Below are positions 1 to 9,426 of a DNA stretch of 22,373 nt, in pieces. Location of the stretch: contig NW_003137831.1 in the NCBI RefSeq assembly GCF_000003605.2, positions 573,455-595,827 on the forward strand, read 5' to 3'. The DNA is from Saccoglossus kowalevskii (lineage: Eukaryota > Hemichordata > Enteropneusta > Harrimaniidae). Each line of letters opens with the position of its first letter. Within the stretch, counting starts at the first letter, position 1. The notes below the pieces were generated by a model. The model saw only the letters and a program-made list of their open reading frames with translations, made no database searches and was not told the DNA's origin. The translations under genes were made by a program, and so were the position numbers.

Positions 1-1
1 A

Positions 2-241
2 CTATGGTCGAACATCCATTAAAAATAAATGGCGAGACTTTGGTTGCACATTTAGCTCAGAAATAAAAGACACGCCAGTAGTTGGACAACCAATCATTTT
101 ATTATTGGTCACGATGTACCACGGATCATCTCCACGTTCTTTGTAAACACCACATACACGATGTGCCGCCATCCAATGGCGGGATGAGCGGCTTCCTTTG
201 TGCACAATCAGCGTCAACTTCATGAAAGAAGCACGACGCAC
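2..241 (-). other. Unassigned ORF, possible exon or relic coding fragment
   Basis: A minus-strand open frame of about 79 codons ends in TAG at 4-2. It has no ATG at its upstream limit; the first internal Met follows within a few codons. Its composition is not obviously low-complexity (it includes CGVYKERGDDPWYIVTNN), and it has more W, C and H than the AT-rich noise ORFs elsewhere in the window. An in-frame TAG lies just upstream, inside a possible but weak splice acceptor (cttag at about 245-249). I do not recognise the family. It could be the last exon of a gene, a remnant of a mobile element, or chance. The 18-base block at 112-129 inside it recurs at 658-675. Confidence 0.25.
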
Positions 242-898
242 TTGCTAAGCCAGACCGTCTGGTGGCGCCCTACTATTTCATCAATAACCAAATACATGTA
301 TACTATTATATTGTTCCCGAATTGAACATTTGTTTATTTGGAGTAATTTCCAATTCTACGCTAGGTTCTTAGTGATTAATGATTCCACGTATTTATTTGG
401 CCGTTATTTGACAGACGTAAAATGTCATAATGTTAATTCGCGGAAATTTAAACACACTGATACTGATAATGAATTACAAATTTGCCAAAAAAATACTAAA
501 TTTGGTATCCCATGGAAATAATTGAAATCAAAATATTTGGCAATATATTAAGTTTTGTGTCGCATGCACACAATGGAAATATCATACAAAATGGGCCTAA
601 TATACTAATGTTGTATTTAATTTATTGTAAGAACGAGTTTACATCCTGGAATGGCCGCGATGTACCACGGATCATATATATAGGTTGTAAATGTATTTCA
701 CATAGTAGAGAAAAAAAATACAGCAAACTCATTATGAAAACAAAATATTAGCACAAAATTAAGTTTCTAATGGCCCACCCCTTAGGGCAAAATTTCATTA
801 GCAGAAAACTAGATTCGTTTAAGATTTGGATTAGCCGAAAAGTAGATTTCTTTCACTGTCAGTGAGAAAAAAAAATATCATTTGCAACTTTATGTGCG

Positions 899-905
899 AA
901 AAAAA
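899..905 (-). terminator. Pol III terminator of the tRNA-Gly gene
   Basis: Seven A on the plus strand give a T7 run on the tRNA-sense strand, about 10 bases past the tRNA 3' end. This is the usual place for RNA polymerase III termination. Confidence 0.75.
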
Positions 906-915
906 TTTTCATCGA

Positions 916-987
916 TGCGTAGGCCGGGAATCGAACCCGGGACTAAAGCTTGGAAGGCTTCAATGCTAACCACTACACCACCTACGC
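916..987 (-). tRNA. tRNA-Gly (anticodon TCC)
   Basis: This is a complete 72-nt tRNA gene. On the minus strand the acceptor arms GCGTAGG and CCTACGC pair over seven bases, with an A discriminator at 916. The anticodon loop is CTTCCAA, giving anticodon TCC at 954-952, flanked by a five-base stem GAAGC/GCTTT with one G-T pair. The T arm is CCGGG-TTCGATT-CCCGG. The internal Pol III promoter is intact: A box TGGTGTAGTGG (980-970) and B box GGTTCGATTCC (937-927). No intron and no encoded CCA are seen. It decodes GGA and probably GGG. It matches the metazoan tRNA-Gly(TCC) sequence closely and should be functional. Confidence 0.95.
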
Positions 988-1229
988 GACCTGTTGTAAC
1001 AGCGTATTCAAACTTAATATAACAATCAATTTAACATCTGTCAATTTCTGCATGATGATTTCAGACTATATACTGTTATTTAAGTATATTAGTACCAAAA
1101 GGAATTATGTCGTTTATATTTAAATCGGTATATGCAATTTGGTGAAACGTAGCAGCTATATACTAGTTCTCACGAGAACTCATCTTTTCACGCATTCTGC
1201 GCTATTTGTTACATACCAGTAACACCAAG
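988..1229 (+). promoter_or_regulatory. Promoter and 5' UTR region of ARL2BP
   Basis: This is the 242-bp gap between the tRNA gene and the ARL2BP start codon. The two genes are transcribed away from each other. No TATA box is placed convincingly. Visible signals are a 7-bp-arm palindrome at 1165-1180 and a YY1-like motif over the start codon (both listed separately). The transcription start cannot be fixed from sequence. Confidence 0.5.
1165..1180. promoter_or_regulatory. Palindrome in ARL2BP promoter, TCTCGCGAGA-like
   Basis: AGTTCTC-AC-GAGAACT is an exact inverted repeat with seven-base arms, 50 bp upstream of the start codon. Its centre TCTCACGAGA differs by one base from TCTCGCGAGA, a known core-promoter element of animal housekeeping genes. 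The role is inferred from likeness and position only. Confidence 0.4.
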
Positions 1230-1237
1230 ATGGCGGC
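1226..1237 (+). promoter_or_regulatory. YY1-type site over the start codon
   Basis: CAAGATGGCGGC matches the YY1 consensus AAnATGGCGGC exactly and contains the ARL2BP ATG. YY1 sites at this position, just before the first intron, are typical of TATA-less housekeeping promoters in animals. Confidence 0.55.
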
Positions 1238-1248
1238 TTCCAACATAG
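1230..1248 (+). CDS. ARL2BP: ARL2BP coding exon 1
   Basis: It encodes MAASNI plus the first base of a Gly codon, followed by donor gtaag. This short first coding exon overlaps the YY1-like site. Confidence 0.85.
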
Positions 1249-4200
1249 GTAAGTTCAAACGTAGTAACTCTTTCAACATTTATCAGGGTGAAATTTCGGT
1301 TTACCGTTTATTTTCTGTTTCAGCCATGGTATTTAATTAAAAGCCAATCCGTGTTCATGTTATGTCTTACAATAATTGGCATTATTACCTCTAACAACGT
1401 CATTTTGTATTGAACTGAACGTGTTGTATCGTTGTATGTTCCCGATCTGGCATTCGTGGCGGCCAGTTTATTTACTGTTTACTTTTCACTAGATGAACGT
1501 TATAAGTTATAAACGACTATTTTTGAATCTGTATACTGAATAGTTAACACGCAACAATAATGATGCCTTTTTTTTCATTTATAGATGTTTTTCTCATGAT
1601 ATAAAATGCACCAACAATTTTCCAAAAAAATACTATCGGCACAAATACCACACGTAATGCAATTAGTACATAGAATGTAGTTATTATGTATTGCATGACA
1701 GTATAATCAGCGACCTGATGACATTTCCTATAAAAAACAAAACAAAAACAACATGAACGATAAATACCGTAACACTGTGATTTCTGTGTGGTTATTCATG
1801 ATTCAACTATGCTCATTTCTAAAGTCACCTGACCTTCGTTGATTCAATGCAAATGCCAAATTCTGCTTATACGATGCCGTTTGGCTGATGTCCGGTAACC
1901 AGGCAACATAATCTACGATTTGTTAGCCTAAAATGTTCTAGATACAAGCTAGCACTGTCGACGTTGAATTGCTTTTAGCTATACAACATAAAAAATAAAT
2001 ACTTTGCCATGTTGTTTTGATTCGCTGGTGAACTTTTCTTGTACTTTTTCTACGAGTTTGGTAGCTGTATTTCTGATTTGTCATTGTATGATATTCTATT
2101 TGATTATTCATGATATAATTTTTTTTTAGTTATTTAGAATTAACTTGCTTACAGTTTTGATTTTCAATTTTCAATGATTTGTATTGTCTTCACACTAATT
2201 AATCATGTTCTAGCAGGCCAAGTGTTGACTTACAAATGGTCTGGTCATTTAGATCATAATGTTGTAAACAGCATTCATTGCTGTATTTGCGATAAAGTTC
2301 TGACAAGTGACCAATACAGAATGCTGAAAACATGTTTTACCTGGTGAAGTGTCCAAAGAAGGTGAATTGATCACTGACCAGTTTACATTTGGGGTCTTTT
2401 AAATACAGTACGTGTCAGTGCTTGCATGTATTGGTCTTTATTTGTACTGTATGTGGTTTAAAGATCAGTCTGTTGGAAGTCTCTGTAGTGAACACTGAAC
2501 TTGGATTTTGCTCTCTGTCACTGGTTGATATAAATATGGATGTCATAATACGTCTAATTGGTAGAATTGCATTCCTTTACGTTTCCACTGAGCAATATAT
2601 TTTAGTTATTACGATATTCATGAAAAACTGTAATTTGAAAACCTGTGAAGATACTCAGAAAAAGTAGTAATAGGAAGTCAAGTACCAATATTAACCCTTA
2701 TCTAGTCAAGTCAATGTACATGGGGCTGGCAGGATAAGAGTTTATCTTTACCATGACAGTCTGTAGTTTATTCACTAATTTTGTTTTTACTATGAGCAGG
2801 AAATGACGATATTGAAGACATGGAATTTCAAGAGGAAAACTTGTGCTCCTCTAGGTAAGCCAACTGTGTTCTATAATAATCTAATATTTATTTGATACTA
2901 ACTATGATCTTCTTGTTATGCCGATGAAAATTGCTCAGAAAGTACAACCGCTTGTGAAAACCCTTTCTACTTCTACCAGTGGTGTGATTCAAACCCACAA
3001 AGCTAATACTTTCTAGTCCACAACCCTGTTCACTTGACTTCCAAGCCACTACTATAGTATAGTTCAATTAATCTCATTGACTAATGATATAGTGTTCCTG
3101 TTAGTTTTTTATTTGGATGTTAAACAATTCAGATGGACTGTTCTAATGCCTAAATTACAAATTAATTTCTACCGATACTTATGTTCTTTATTTCAATGAT
3201 TCTTTTCTTGCATATATTTATTTTTTTCTATGTTTTATTAATTTCACAGCTCTAGTATATCTGACACCAAATTTGACATGACCATAGGTCATATAGAAGA
3301 CATCATAATGGGTATGTGATCTGAATTCTGTATTACCGGTTTACAAATTAATCATAAGTATATGTTCCTGTAATAGTGAGTAGTGATCTGCTTTAAGGTA
3401 GCAAGACTATTATTTGTGTTGAAAATTACGATTTTCACATTTATTTATTAATTGATGAAATGCACTATAGACTTCCATCTGATCAAGTCAACGCAACTTA
3501 GAATGTCATGTAAGTTGGTTGAAATGTAGATTTTCTGAAGGGGAGCAAGGCAGCTTCAGTAGTGTTTTCCAAAATCAACAACATAGGTTTAATCTGTGTG
3601 CCTATAAGTTTCAAAGATTAACTCAAGACAAAGCAATGTTAGGATGTGTTATCAGTAACTATCTGACACACAATTAGTGTTTCCAAACATTTGAGTGGTT
3701 TGTCTCCGCCCCTGTTTATTTCACAGATTAGTCATTTGCATATGAATGTGTCAGACACAAGGTCACACAGCCACTGAAAAAAATCAATGATTTTGGTGTT
3801 TTCATCTGCCGATTTTATTGAACTATAGCTATCCCATTCCTTTATTTTTTTGGTTTCCAATAGCCTTACACATTTTGATGCTCCTACACATGTTAAAACA
3901 GACCTTGATGGGAAAACGAATCGCTTGTGCAGATAAACAAGCTTGAAAATATTGCTGTGACTTCATCGACGTTTTCTAGGAGTTTATGTTTTTCAAAATA
4001 CAAGGTCTTTAACAAAAAATAATGTATACTTATTGTCGTCGGATTAACACCAAATTTTCACAGCTTTAAGGTGACAATGAGAGGAACTTGAATGTGTCCA
4101 GACAAACTATTTCATGGATTATTTACCAATGTGTCGTGGTTTAGGTTGGGGGCAATGCGACTAAAACAGAAATTAAAATTCGGAACACTACTTTTTGAAA

Positions 4201-7200
4201 CGCGTTGCTTGAATAATACTGACCAGACACATTCAATTTACCAGACTATTGAAAAACTAGGAAAAGTGAAAAAAAAACTTCTTATCACCAGCATAAATGC
4301 GTACCGTAATTATTATTTTTTACAAAAAAAGTAATTTTTCACTTTTGATTGAGTAACGCATCGTAGAATGCAGATACGGGCATCGCAAACACACCTTTGA
4401 AAAGCTTGAAGTCTGGCGATTCTAAAAATATATACTTTCCTGGGTCTATTTGTAGTCATTTGGTCACAATTAGAAGATGAAAACAAGTATGCAAATAATA
4501 GTCCCGCTACCTTAAGGTAGAAGTCTACTCATAAATTAAAAACCCAGAATTTATTCATTTTGCAATGGCAATATAAGGTTATTGACCTAAAAAAAGTTGG
4601 AGGTCACCAGCCTTTTTTTCAAGAAATTGATGGTTGTTATTTAGTGGAAAGTCACCACTTTGACACTATTATAACACTCTTACCACAGGTTCCTATGGCA
4701 GAGATATTATGCAATATCTCAAAATCTAGCCTGGTGACATAGGCTGAAAAAATCATATATTGGTAATGATGGAGTACTTTTTGTTGTTCTGAATTATTTA
4801 AAAAATCTGGGTTTTAAAAAGTGTCAAAAAGTGCAATTTTTCTTTAACATTGTGGTCTATGGAATTGTTCTAAAAATAGCAATTTTCAAGAAATATTAGG
4901 ACACGTTACTCAAAAAGCATAACTGTAACACACAAAATAATGCTATTTCATTGCACCATGGGACATAAGCTTCATGATTGTACATAATAAACTAATGAAC
5001 ATTGTCATGCGATTTATGGCCAATTTTGTCAAAAATGATGACTAGGTTTCTACCTTAAGTGTGAGCTGTAGTAAAAAAAAAAGCTGTAGCAAATACATTT
5101 TACCTCCAATGAGTGGGTATGGAGAGATTAATATAATATGAGGTTATTATGAGGATACCCCTGGTACCTCAAAGTATGCACGAAGACAGTACAGCGGGAG
5201 TATCGAGCGACGTGCAGTGGAGGTCGATGCGATGGCGTACTGTCTAGGTAACTTATGGCGTTGCTGTGACAGATGTATAATAATAGAAAGTATCAATATG
5301 AAATTATTTATAATAATATATTTATTATATTGCTCTTCTTGTAGATGACGATTTCCAAGACATGCAGCAAAATTTCATGGAGAAAAATTATGTACATTTT
5401 GAAGACACAGAAGAAAATAAGTTCATTTATACAGATATTTTCAAAGAATATGTAAGTATTCTTAAAAATCAATATCAAGACAGTGTGATGTCATATAAAC
5501 CTAACTTGTATCCTACCAGATGATTGTCTGGAGTTCTGTGTTTTCATACAGTCTTTCTAAGTAGAAGATACAAGTCAATAGTGCAAAGGTTCATCTTCAA
5601 AATTGATTAGAAGTTAACATTTGAGATAAAATTATATTTTTGAGTCTCACTTTCACACAAATTTAATACATGCTTAAGAATAGAAACATTTGCCTAATCA
5701 AGTTTGGCAGGATTTTGTTATTTTTGTTTTGTGATTGTTTTGGAGGCATGTGATAAAAATGTTATTGCCTGGATACTGCCCTCGCCAAATGAGATTTGAT
5801 ATCTATAAGTAATATATATTCTAGTTTATATTTATTGTGTTACGTTCATAGAAGCTGTATCTGAATACTAAAATTTTTTCCTACTCACATGTTTTTTTCA
5901 TTTTATAGACTGATCTTATAGAGAAATTCATAGAAGATAAATTAACTGCCAGAATGCCTGGATTTGTTATGTCAGAATTTACAAGACAATTACAGTGAGT
6001 ATCTTTGCTGTTATTTTATCTTTGCATACACAGAGCGTAAAAAAGTGTGACTGTCTATAGGAAATACATAATCATGTCTTAAACACTTATTATCTTGTAT
6101 GTTATAATAGCAATGTGTTTGTGACTTCTCCCTGGAAATTTGCTGTCAAAATAAATGTAAATATGATAGGCATAAACCTGTCAACAACAAAGTTTACTAA
6201 CCATGTTATTGTTTGTTTCAGAACAAGGCAAAATGAATTATCTGGTGAAATCTTTGAAATACTATTAACATTCAGTGATTTCATTTCATTTAAGGAAATG
6301 TTCATAGATTATAAAGCGGTAAGTAAATTAAATTATCAAGTCATATCATGAAGGTAAATGACTATGGGGCTCTCCAGTGGTTCTGCGAATAAATATTATT
6401 TGTTTTGGGTCATAGTATTCTTGATGACAAATTTATGAAGTAGAATTGGTTCTAGCTTTTAGCAGTAGAGTACAAACATGTGTGCACTTGTGACAGCATA
6501 CAACTTCGGTGATGTAAAGTCTGACCCAAATTTAAATGTTGAGACCTCAGGCAAAGACATTTTATTGGTGGGAGTCCTTATTCAGAAGAGTCCTTGTTAC
6601 AAGGCCTATATCTAACTTGAAACCCACCACGTGATTAATAACAACAATAATGAATCAAAGCATGAGGCGAAGCCAAACACATTATCTTGCTAAAGACTTG
6701 TCTCCTCATTCCATATGGCACTTTTGGGGATTCATTATTGTTTAAATATATATTTTAAAAAATTTTTCCTTCATTTGATTCTGCATACATATCAAAGTAT
6801 GTCTTGTATAAATGCTTTGACTCAACTACATAATTGGAGTATGCATGCGTGTTAACCTTTAGGAATTAGCAGTTGTTCTCATAAAATTTGCCTCATGAAA
6901 TTCTAGCATGTGTACCCAATATAGTGCTTTTGTGCAAGATCTGCATAATAACAATTTATGAATATTCATGATCTAACTCAAAACAACCTACATTGTATAC
7001 TATAGCTCAAAGGGCAGGCAGCACTAAGTGTCAGATTACCTGTTGTGTGAGCTCAGAGTTTGAATCCAATATTTGTAGTTTTTAGCACAGTAAAACTTAG
7101 TAAGTGTTGCATCTTTGATGTTGCATGATCTATAAGTCCTAGGACAATTTCTGAGAACAAATAGATTTGACTGGAAAAAAACAACTCAGACTCACTCAGG

Positions 7201-7434
7201 AACAGTATTCTGATTGGTTAAGAAGCACTAGGTGGGTTTTACGTTCTGTATTCTGGCTGGGAAATCTCAGTGATATATAAATTCTCATTACATAATGTTT
7301 GAGTGTGATGTTTGTTGTTTTCTTTTCAGGAGAAAGAAGGTAGAACAGTAGATTTCAGCTCGGGATTTGTCATTACGCCATGTTCACAACAATTAGAAAT
7401 ATCGTCACAGAATTTAGAACCACCGACTAGTTAA
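1230..7434 (+). CDS. ARL2BP: ARL2BP, ADP-ribosylation factor-like 2 binding protein (BART)
   Basis: The CDS is join(1230..1248, 2800..2854, 3250..3311, 5345..5451, 5909..5994, 6222..6318, 7330..7434): 531 nt, 176 aa. All introns are GT-AG and all phases match. ARL2BP binds GTP-bound ARL2 (and ARL3). It is known from the cytosol, mitochondrial intermembrane space, nucleus and ciliary base. The BART domain fills most of the protein from about residue 37. Matches to vertebrate ARL2BP include EDIIMDDDF, FEDTEENKFIY, EIFEILLTFSDFISFKEMF, and DYKA joined across a junction to EKEGR. The N-terminal acidic stretch (MAASNIGNDDIEDMEF) is not alignable to the human N terminus, and the C-terminal tail after the VITP stretch diverges. 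Human ARL2BP is 163 aa, so length agrees. The start is the first ATG of exon 1, within an AAGATGG context. Confidence 0.95.
1249..2799 (+). other. ARL2BP intron 1, no other gene seen
   Basis: A 1551-bp AT-rich intron with donor gtaag and acceptor gagcag. Its open frames are short and have no family resemblance. No structured repeat was recognised in it. Confidence 0.7.
2800..2854 (+). CDS. ARL2BP: ARL2BP coding exon 2
   Basis: It encodes GNDDIEDMEFQEENLCSS in phase with exon 1, between acceptor cag and donor gtaag. It supplies an acidic N-terminal segment with no clear human counterpart and resembles the start of exon 4 (see findings). Confidence 0.85.
3250..3311 (+). CDS. ARL2BP: ARL2BP coding exon 3
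   Basis: It encodes a Ser-rich linker and then TIGHIEDIIM, the start of the BART domain (human VVGYLEDIIM). The acceptor is cacag and the donor gtatg, phase 1. Confidence 0.92.
3397..4511. mobile_element. TTAA-flanked non-autonomous DNA element 1
   Basis: A 1115-bp element in ARL2BP intron 3. The left end GGTAGCAAGACTATTATTTG (3397-3416) and the inverse of the right end (4492-4511) agree at 18 of 20 bases. TTAA lies immediately outside each end (3393-3396 and 4512-4515), as expected for piggyBac-type TTAA insertion. No transposase reading frame is present, only an 80-codon plus-strand ORF at 4092-4334 of no known family. The superfamily assignment is inference, since the GGTAG terminus is not the classical piggyBac end. 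Confidence 0.75.
4516..5054. mobile_element. TTAA-flanked non-autonomous DNA element 2 (foldback-like)
   Basis: A 539-bp element directly abutting element 1 and sharing the middle TTAA (4512-4515). A third TTAA lies at 5055-5058. The left end GGTAGAAGTCTACTCAT (4516-4532) pairs with the right end (5038-5054) at 14 of 17 bases. Further inward there is more inverted similarity: AAACCCAGAATT near 4540 against TCTGGGTTT near 4805, and GGTCACCAGCC near 4602 against its inverse near 4730. It has no coding capacity. The GGTAG terminus is common to elements 1 and 2, so they are probably related families. Confidence 0.7.
5184..5245. other. GC-richer inverted repeat, possible hairpin
   Basis: AGACAGTAC (5184-5192) is followed 44 bases later by its exact inverse GTACTGTCT (5237-5245). 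A nested ATCGA/TCGAT pair lies inside the loop. The block is noticeably richer in G and C than the surrounding intron. No known RNA family is recognised. Confidence 0.35.
5345..5451 (+). CDS. ARL2BP: ARL2BP coding exon 4
   Basis: It encodes the BART core from DDDFQDMQQNFMEKNY through FEDTEENKFIYTDIFKEY. The human sequence FEDTEENKLIYTPIFNEY matches closely. The acceptor is tgtag and the donor gtaagt; the exon ends in phase 0. Confidence 0.97.
5909..5994 (+). CDS. ARL2BP: ARL2BP coding exon 5
   Basis: It encodes TDLIEKFIEDKLTARMPGF then VMSEFTRQL, an amphipathic helical part of the BART domain. The acceptor is tatag and the donor gtgagt, leaving two bases of a Gln codon. Confidence 0.95.
6222..6318 (+). 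CDS. ARL2BP: ARL2BP coding exon 6
   Basis: It encodes TRQNELSGEIFEILLTFSD followed by FISFKEMFIDYKA, the best-conserved BART segment (human DMLLTFTDFLAFKEMF). The acceptor is ttcag and the donor gtaagt, phase 0. Confidence 0.97.
6995..7090 (+). repeat. Decayed tRNA-like / SINE-head sequence
   Basis: TAGCTCAAAGGG (7003-7014) resembles a Pol III A box. GAGTTTGAATCC (7056-7067) resembles a B box one base off GTTCGAATCC. Their spacing of about 40-53 bp is that of a tRNA. No proper cloverleaf closes, so it is a tRNA pseudogene or the head of a tRNA-derived SINE, inside ARL2BP intron 6. Confidence 0.35.
7330..7434 (+). CDS. ARL2BP: ARL2BP coding exon 7 (terminal)
   Basis: It encodes EKEGRTVDFSSGFVITP and a divergent Ser/Gln-rich tail, then TAA at 7432-7434. 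The human equivalent is EKEGRGLDLSSGLVVT. The acceptor is ttcag. Confidence 0.96.
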   Translation, partial: EKEGRTVDFSSGFVITPCSQQLEISSQNLEPPTS

Positions 7435-8300
7435 TTTGTAGGGTCAAAAACATTGTTTACAGGAATGCCTTTCAATCGGTGTTCCAGCTCAAGTCCCATT
7501 TGCAACCTCATCAAGTTGTGCATCAACAATTTTCACATTTGCGCAACTTAATGCTTTAACAAAATTAATATTTGACTTAAATTTTCTGGAGAAAATAGCT
7601 CAGTGCTAATTTGTTTAGAGAAAAGTTTCAATGTCACATGATAATCATGTACAATGTTTCTTGCATTCCTTTTAATGTACATCATTTAATTCGGAATTCT
7701 GGCAAAGAAATTTAAATACACAAGTTTTGTGACACGTTTAGCAAAAAGTTTAGTGAAATTTGGCAAGTATGTAATACATGTATAAACAAATTTACACATT
7801 AAGCAAATGTAATTTGAGAATTTTCAGAACGGTTTTGCATCTATACTTAAAATTGATAAAAGTTTGGTTCCAATGTTATTTTTTTTATAACATTCTATAC
7901 CCAGACTAAGTTTTAATGTACACTGCAGTCATTAGTCTATTTAGAAAAACTGAATTTATGAATGGCTGTATTTTGAGTTAGTTTGATCTTTATTATTTAT
8001 ATTCTTTCCTCCACTGTATGTTGTCAAAAGATTGTTCTTTGACTGCTAGGAAAAGGAACAGTTGATGACCATATACTTTCTTAGTTAGTGGCAATTTAAC
8101 CAGTCTCCATCCAATAATTATATTTAATTTTCCTACAAATATCAAAGATGCTGATAGACCACAGACAGCTCTTGTTTGTCACTATTTGTAATGTTGGTGG
8201 TTTACCTTGAAGAGAATTTTTATATATGTAGCTATTCAGGTGAAATGACCAATTATTTCATTGCCGTTAACTTTTTAAATAAACCATTTATTATATTATT
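7435..8300 (+). other. ARL2BP: ARL2BP 3' UTR (inferred)
   Basis: AT-rich non-coding sequence downstream of the stop codon. The first AATAAA on this strand is at 8278-8283, giving a predicted 3' UTR of roughly 0.85 kb. The cleavage position is inferred. Confidence 0.5.
8278..8283 (+). promoter_or_regulatory. Candidate poly(A) signal of ARL2BP
   Basis: AATAAA, the first canonical hexamer after the ARL2BP stop codon. Confidence 0.5.
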
Positions 8301-8950
8301 ACTGTGTGCTTGTCATAGCCTACAATCAGTGAACGTTTACTGGCCAACCCTTAAACATCGATACCGCTCATACACTATCATATTTACCTGTATCTATAGG
8401 TTGTTATATTATCATGCTTAATAACTTTTAGAGAATATCTGAATCACAGTTCAATTTTTAATGTTTTAACCGGTGCCACCTTTAAAGGCTAAAACCCAAA
8501 CAGAGTGTCAAATACTGTAAATGCATAATTTGCAATTTCATTATTTTTGTTGATAAATCCATGTAAAGATGACATTGTCTCCCTGCCAAGTTCGTGAACT
8601 TAAAACCCAGTGAAATTAAATTGTTTTACATCTCTGACATGCTTGGACCGATCACATCAAACATGTTAAACAGGCACTCCTCACAATATAGCCAAATTAT
8701 TTCAAGTATTTTCATTTACATATCACCTCAATTTGTTTTATTCAACTTTATGGTAAATATGCACTATTTTTACAATCTTTGGTTCTATGTAAAAATAAGC
8801 TCTTTTATTAATTTTAAATGGTTGATATTTCTGTTCTTGTGATACAATTGGCGACAGAAAAGGTAATGGGTAAACTCATACATACATGAAGCAGAAAGGA
8901 GGTAAGAGAGAACTAGCACTATAATTTGTAAAACAATCACATGCAGTACA
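8301..8950. other. Intergenic gap between converging genes
   Basis: AT-rich sequence between the predicted 3' ends of ARL2BP and NUP93. The plus-strand ORF at 8594-8842 is rich in F, Y, I and N, as expected of chance ORFs in such DNA. I see no gene or repeat here. Confidence 0.55.
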
Positions 8951-8968
8951 TTGATATGAAAACTAGCT

Positions 8969-8974
8969 TTTATT
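8969..8974 (-). promoter_or_regulatory. Candidate poly(A) signal of NUP93
   Basis: TTTATT on the plus strand is AATAAA on the minus strand, about 335 bases past the NUP93 stop codon. Confidence 0.45.
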
Positions 8975-9306
8975 AGTTATCAAAACAGTACAGTTGACAA
9001 AGCCTTATGATGAAATCTATTATTTTAACATTTTTCAAATGTTTCAGAACATTTGATTTAAATATGCAAAATCTTCCTGCCATTGAATAGAAAATGTGAC
9101 CTTGAATTTTCACATCTTTTAATAGAATAAGTGGAAAGATAAGTGTTACCATAGTTGCAAGCAGATGTTGGCTTCATCCTGTGCACTATGTAGATTAAGT
9201 TCTTGTTCAAAAGTTATTTTTCCATTAGAAACTCTGGGGTGATGGCTAAGTTGTTGTTGATAACCGATCCGAAAAGTTGCTATTGGTCCACCCATTAGTG
9301 GATTGC

Positions 9307-9426
9307 TTAATTCATCAAGACTTCTAATTGGACCAATCTGGCATTGGTGTCGCCGGGCATCCTGTACGGCAACATGCCAGCAAACGTAATCAGTGCTCTG
9401 GCTTGCTTTCGTAAATAGTTAACATA
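9307..9426 (-). CDS. NUP93: NUP93 terminal coding exon
   Basis: It encodes [20 protein letters not shown], then [19 protein letters not shown] and TAA (9309-9307). It is nearly identical to the human C terminus [15 protein letters not shown]. The acceptor is ttgcag, phase 0. Confidence 0.97.
   Translation of the reverse strand, partial: YVNYLRKQARALITFAGMLPYRMPGDTNARLVQLEVLMN

Larger units (their letters stand above)
1..915. other. Intergenic stretch, no recognised gene
   Basis: AT-rich sequence with stops in all frames apart from a short minus-strand ORF near the left edge (separate entry). An 18-base block starting CGATGTACC is present at both 112-129 and 658-675, with unlike flanks. A run of seven A at 899-905 is the likely Pol III terminator of the neighbouring minus-strand tRNA gene. 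I see no splice-linked coding series here. Confidence 0.6.

Noticed and set aside
4092..4334. 80-codon ORF inside TTAA element 1 as a transposase remnant
   Set aside because: No DDD/DDE-type motif or any recognisable transposase feature; most likely chance.
8176..8842. Small plus-strand genes downstream of ARL2BP
   Set aside because: ORFs of 81-82 codons rich in F, Y, I and L in AT-rich 3' UTR and intergenic DNA; no homology or splice signals.
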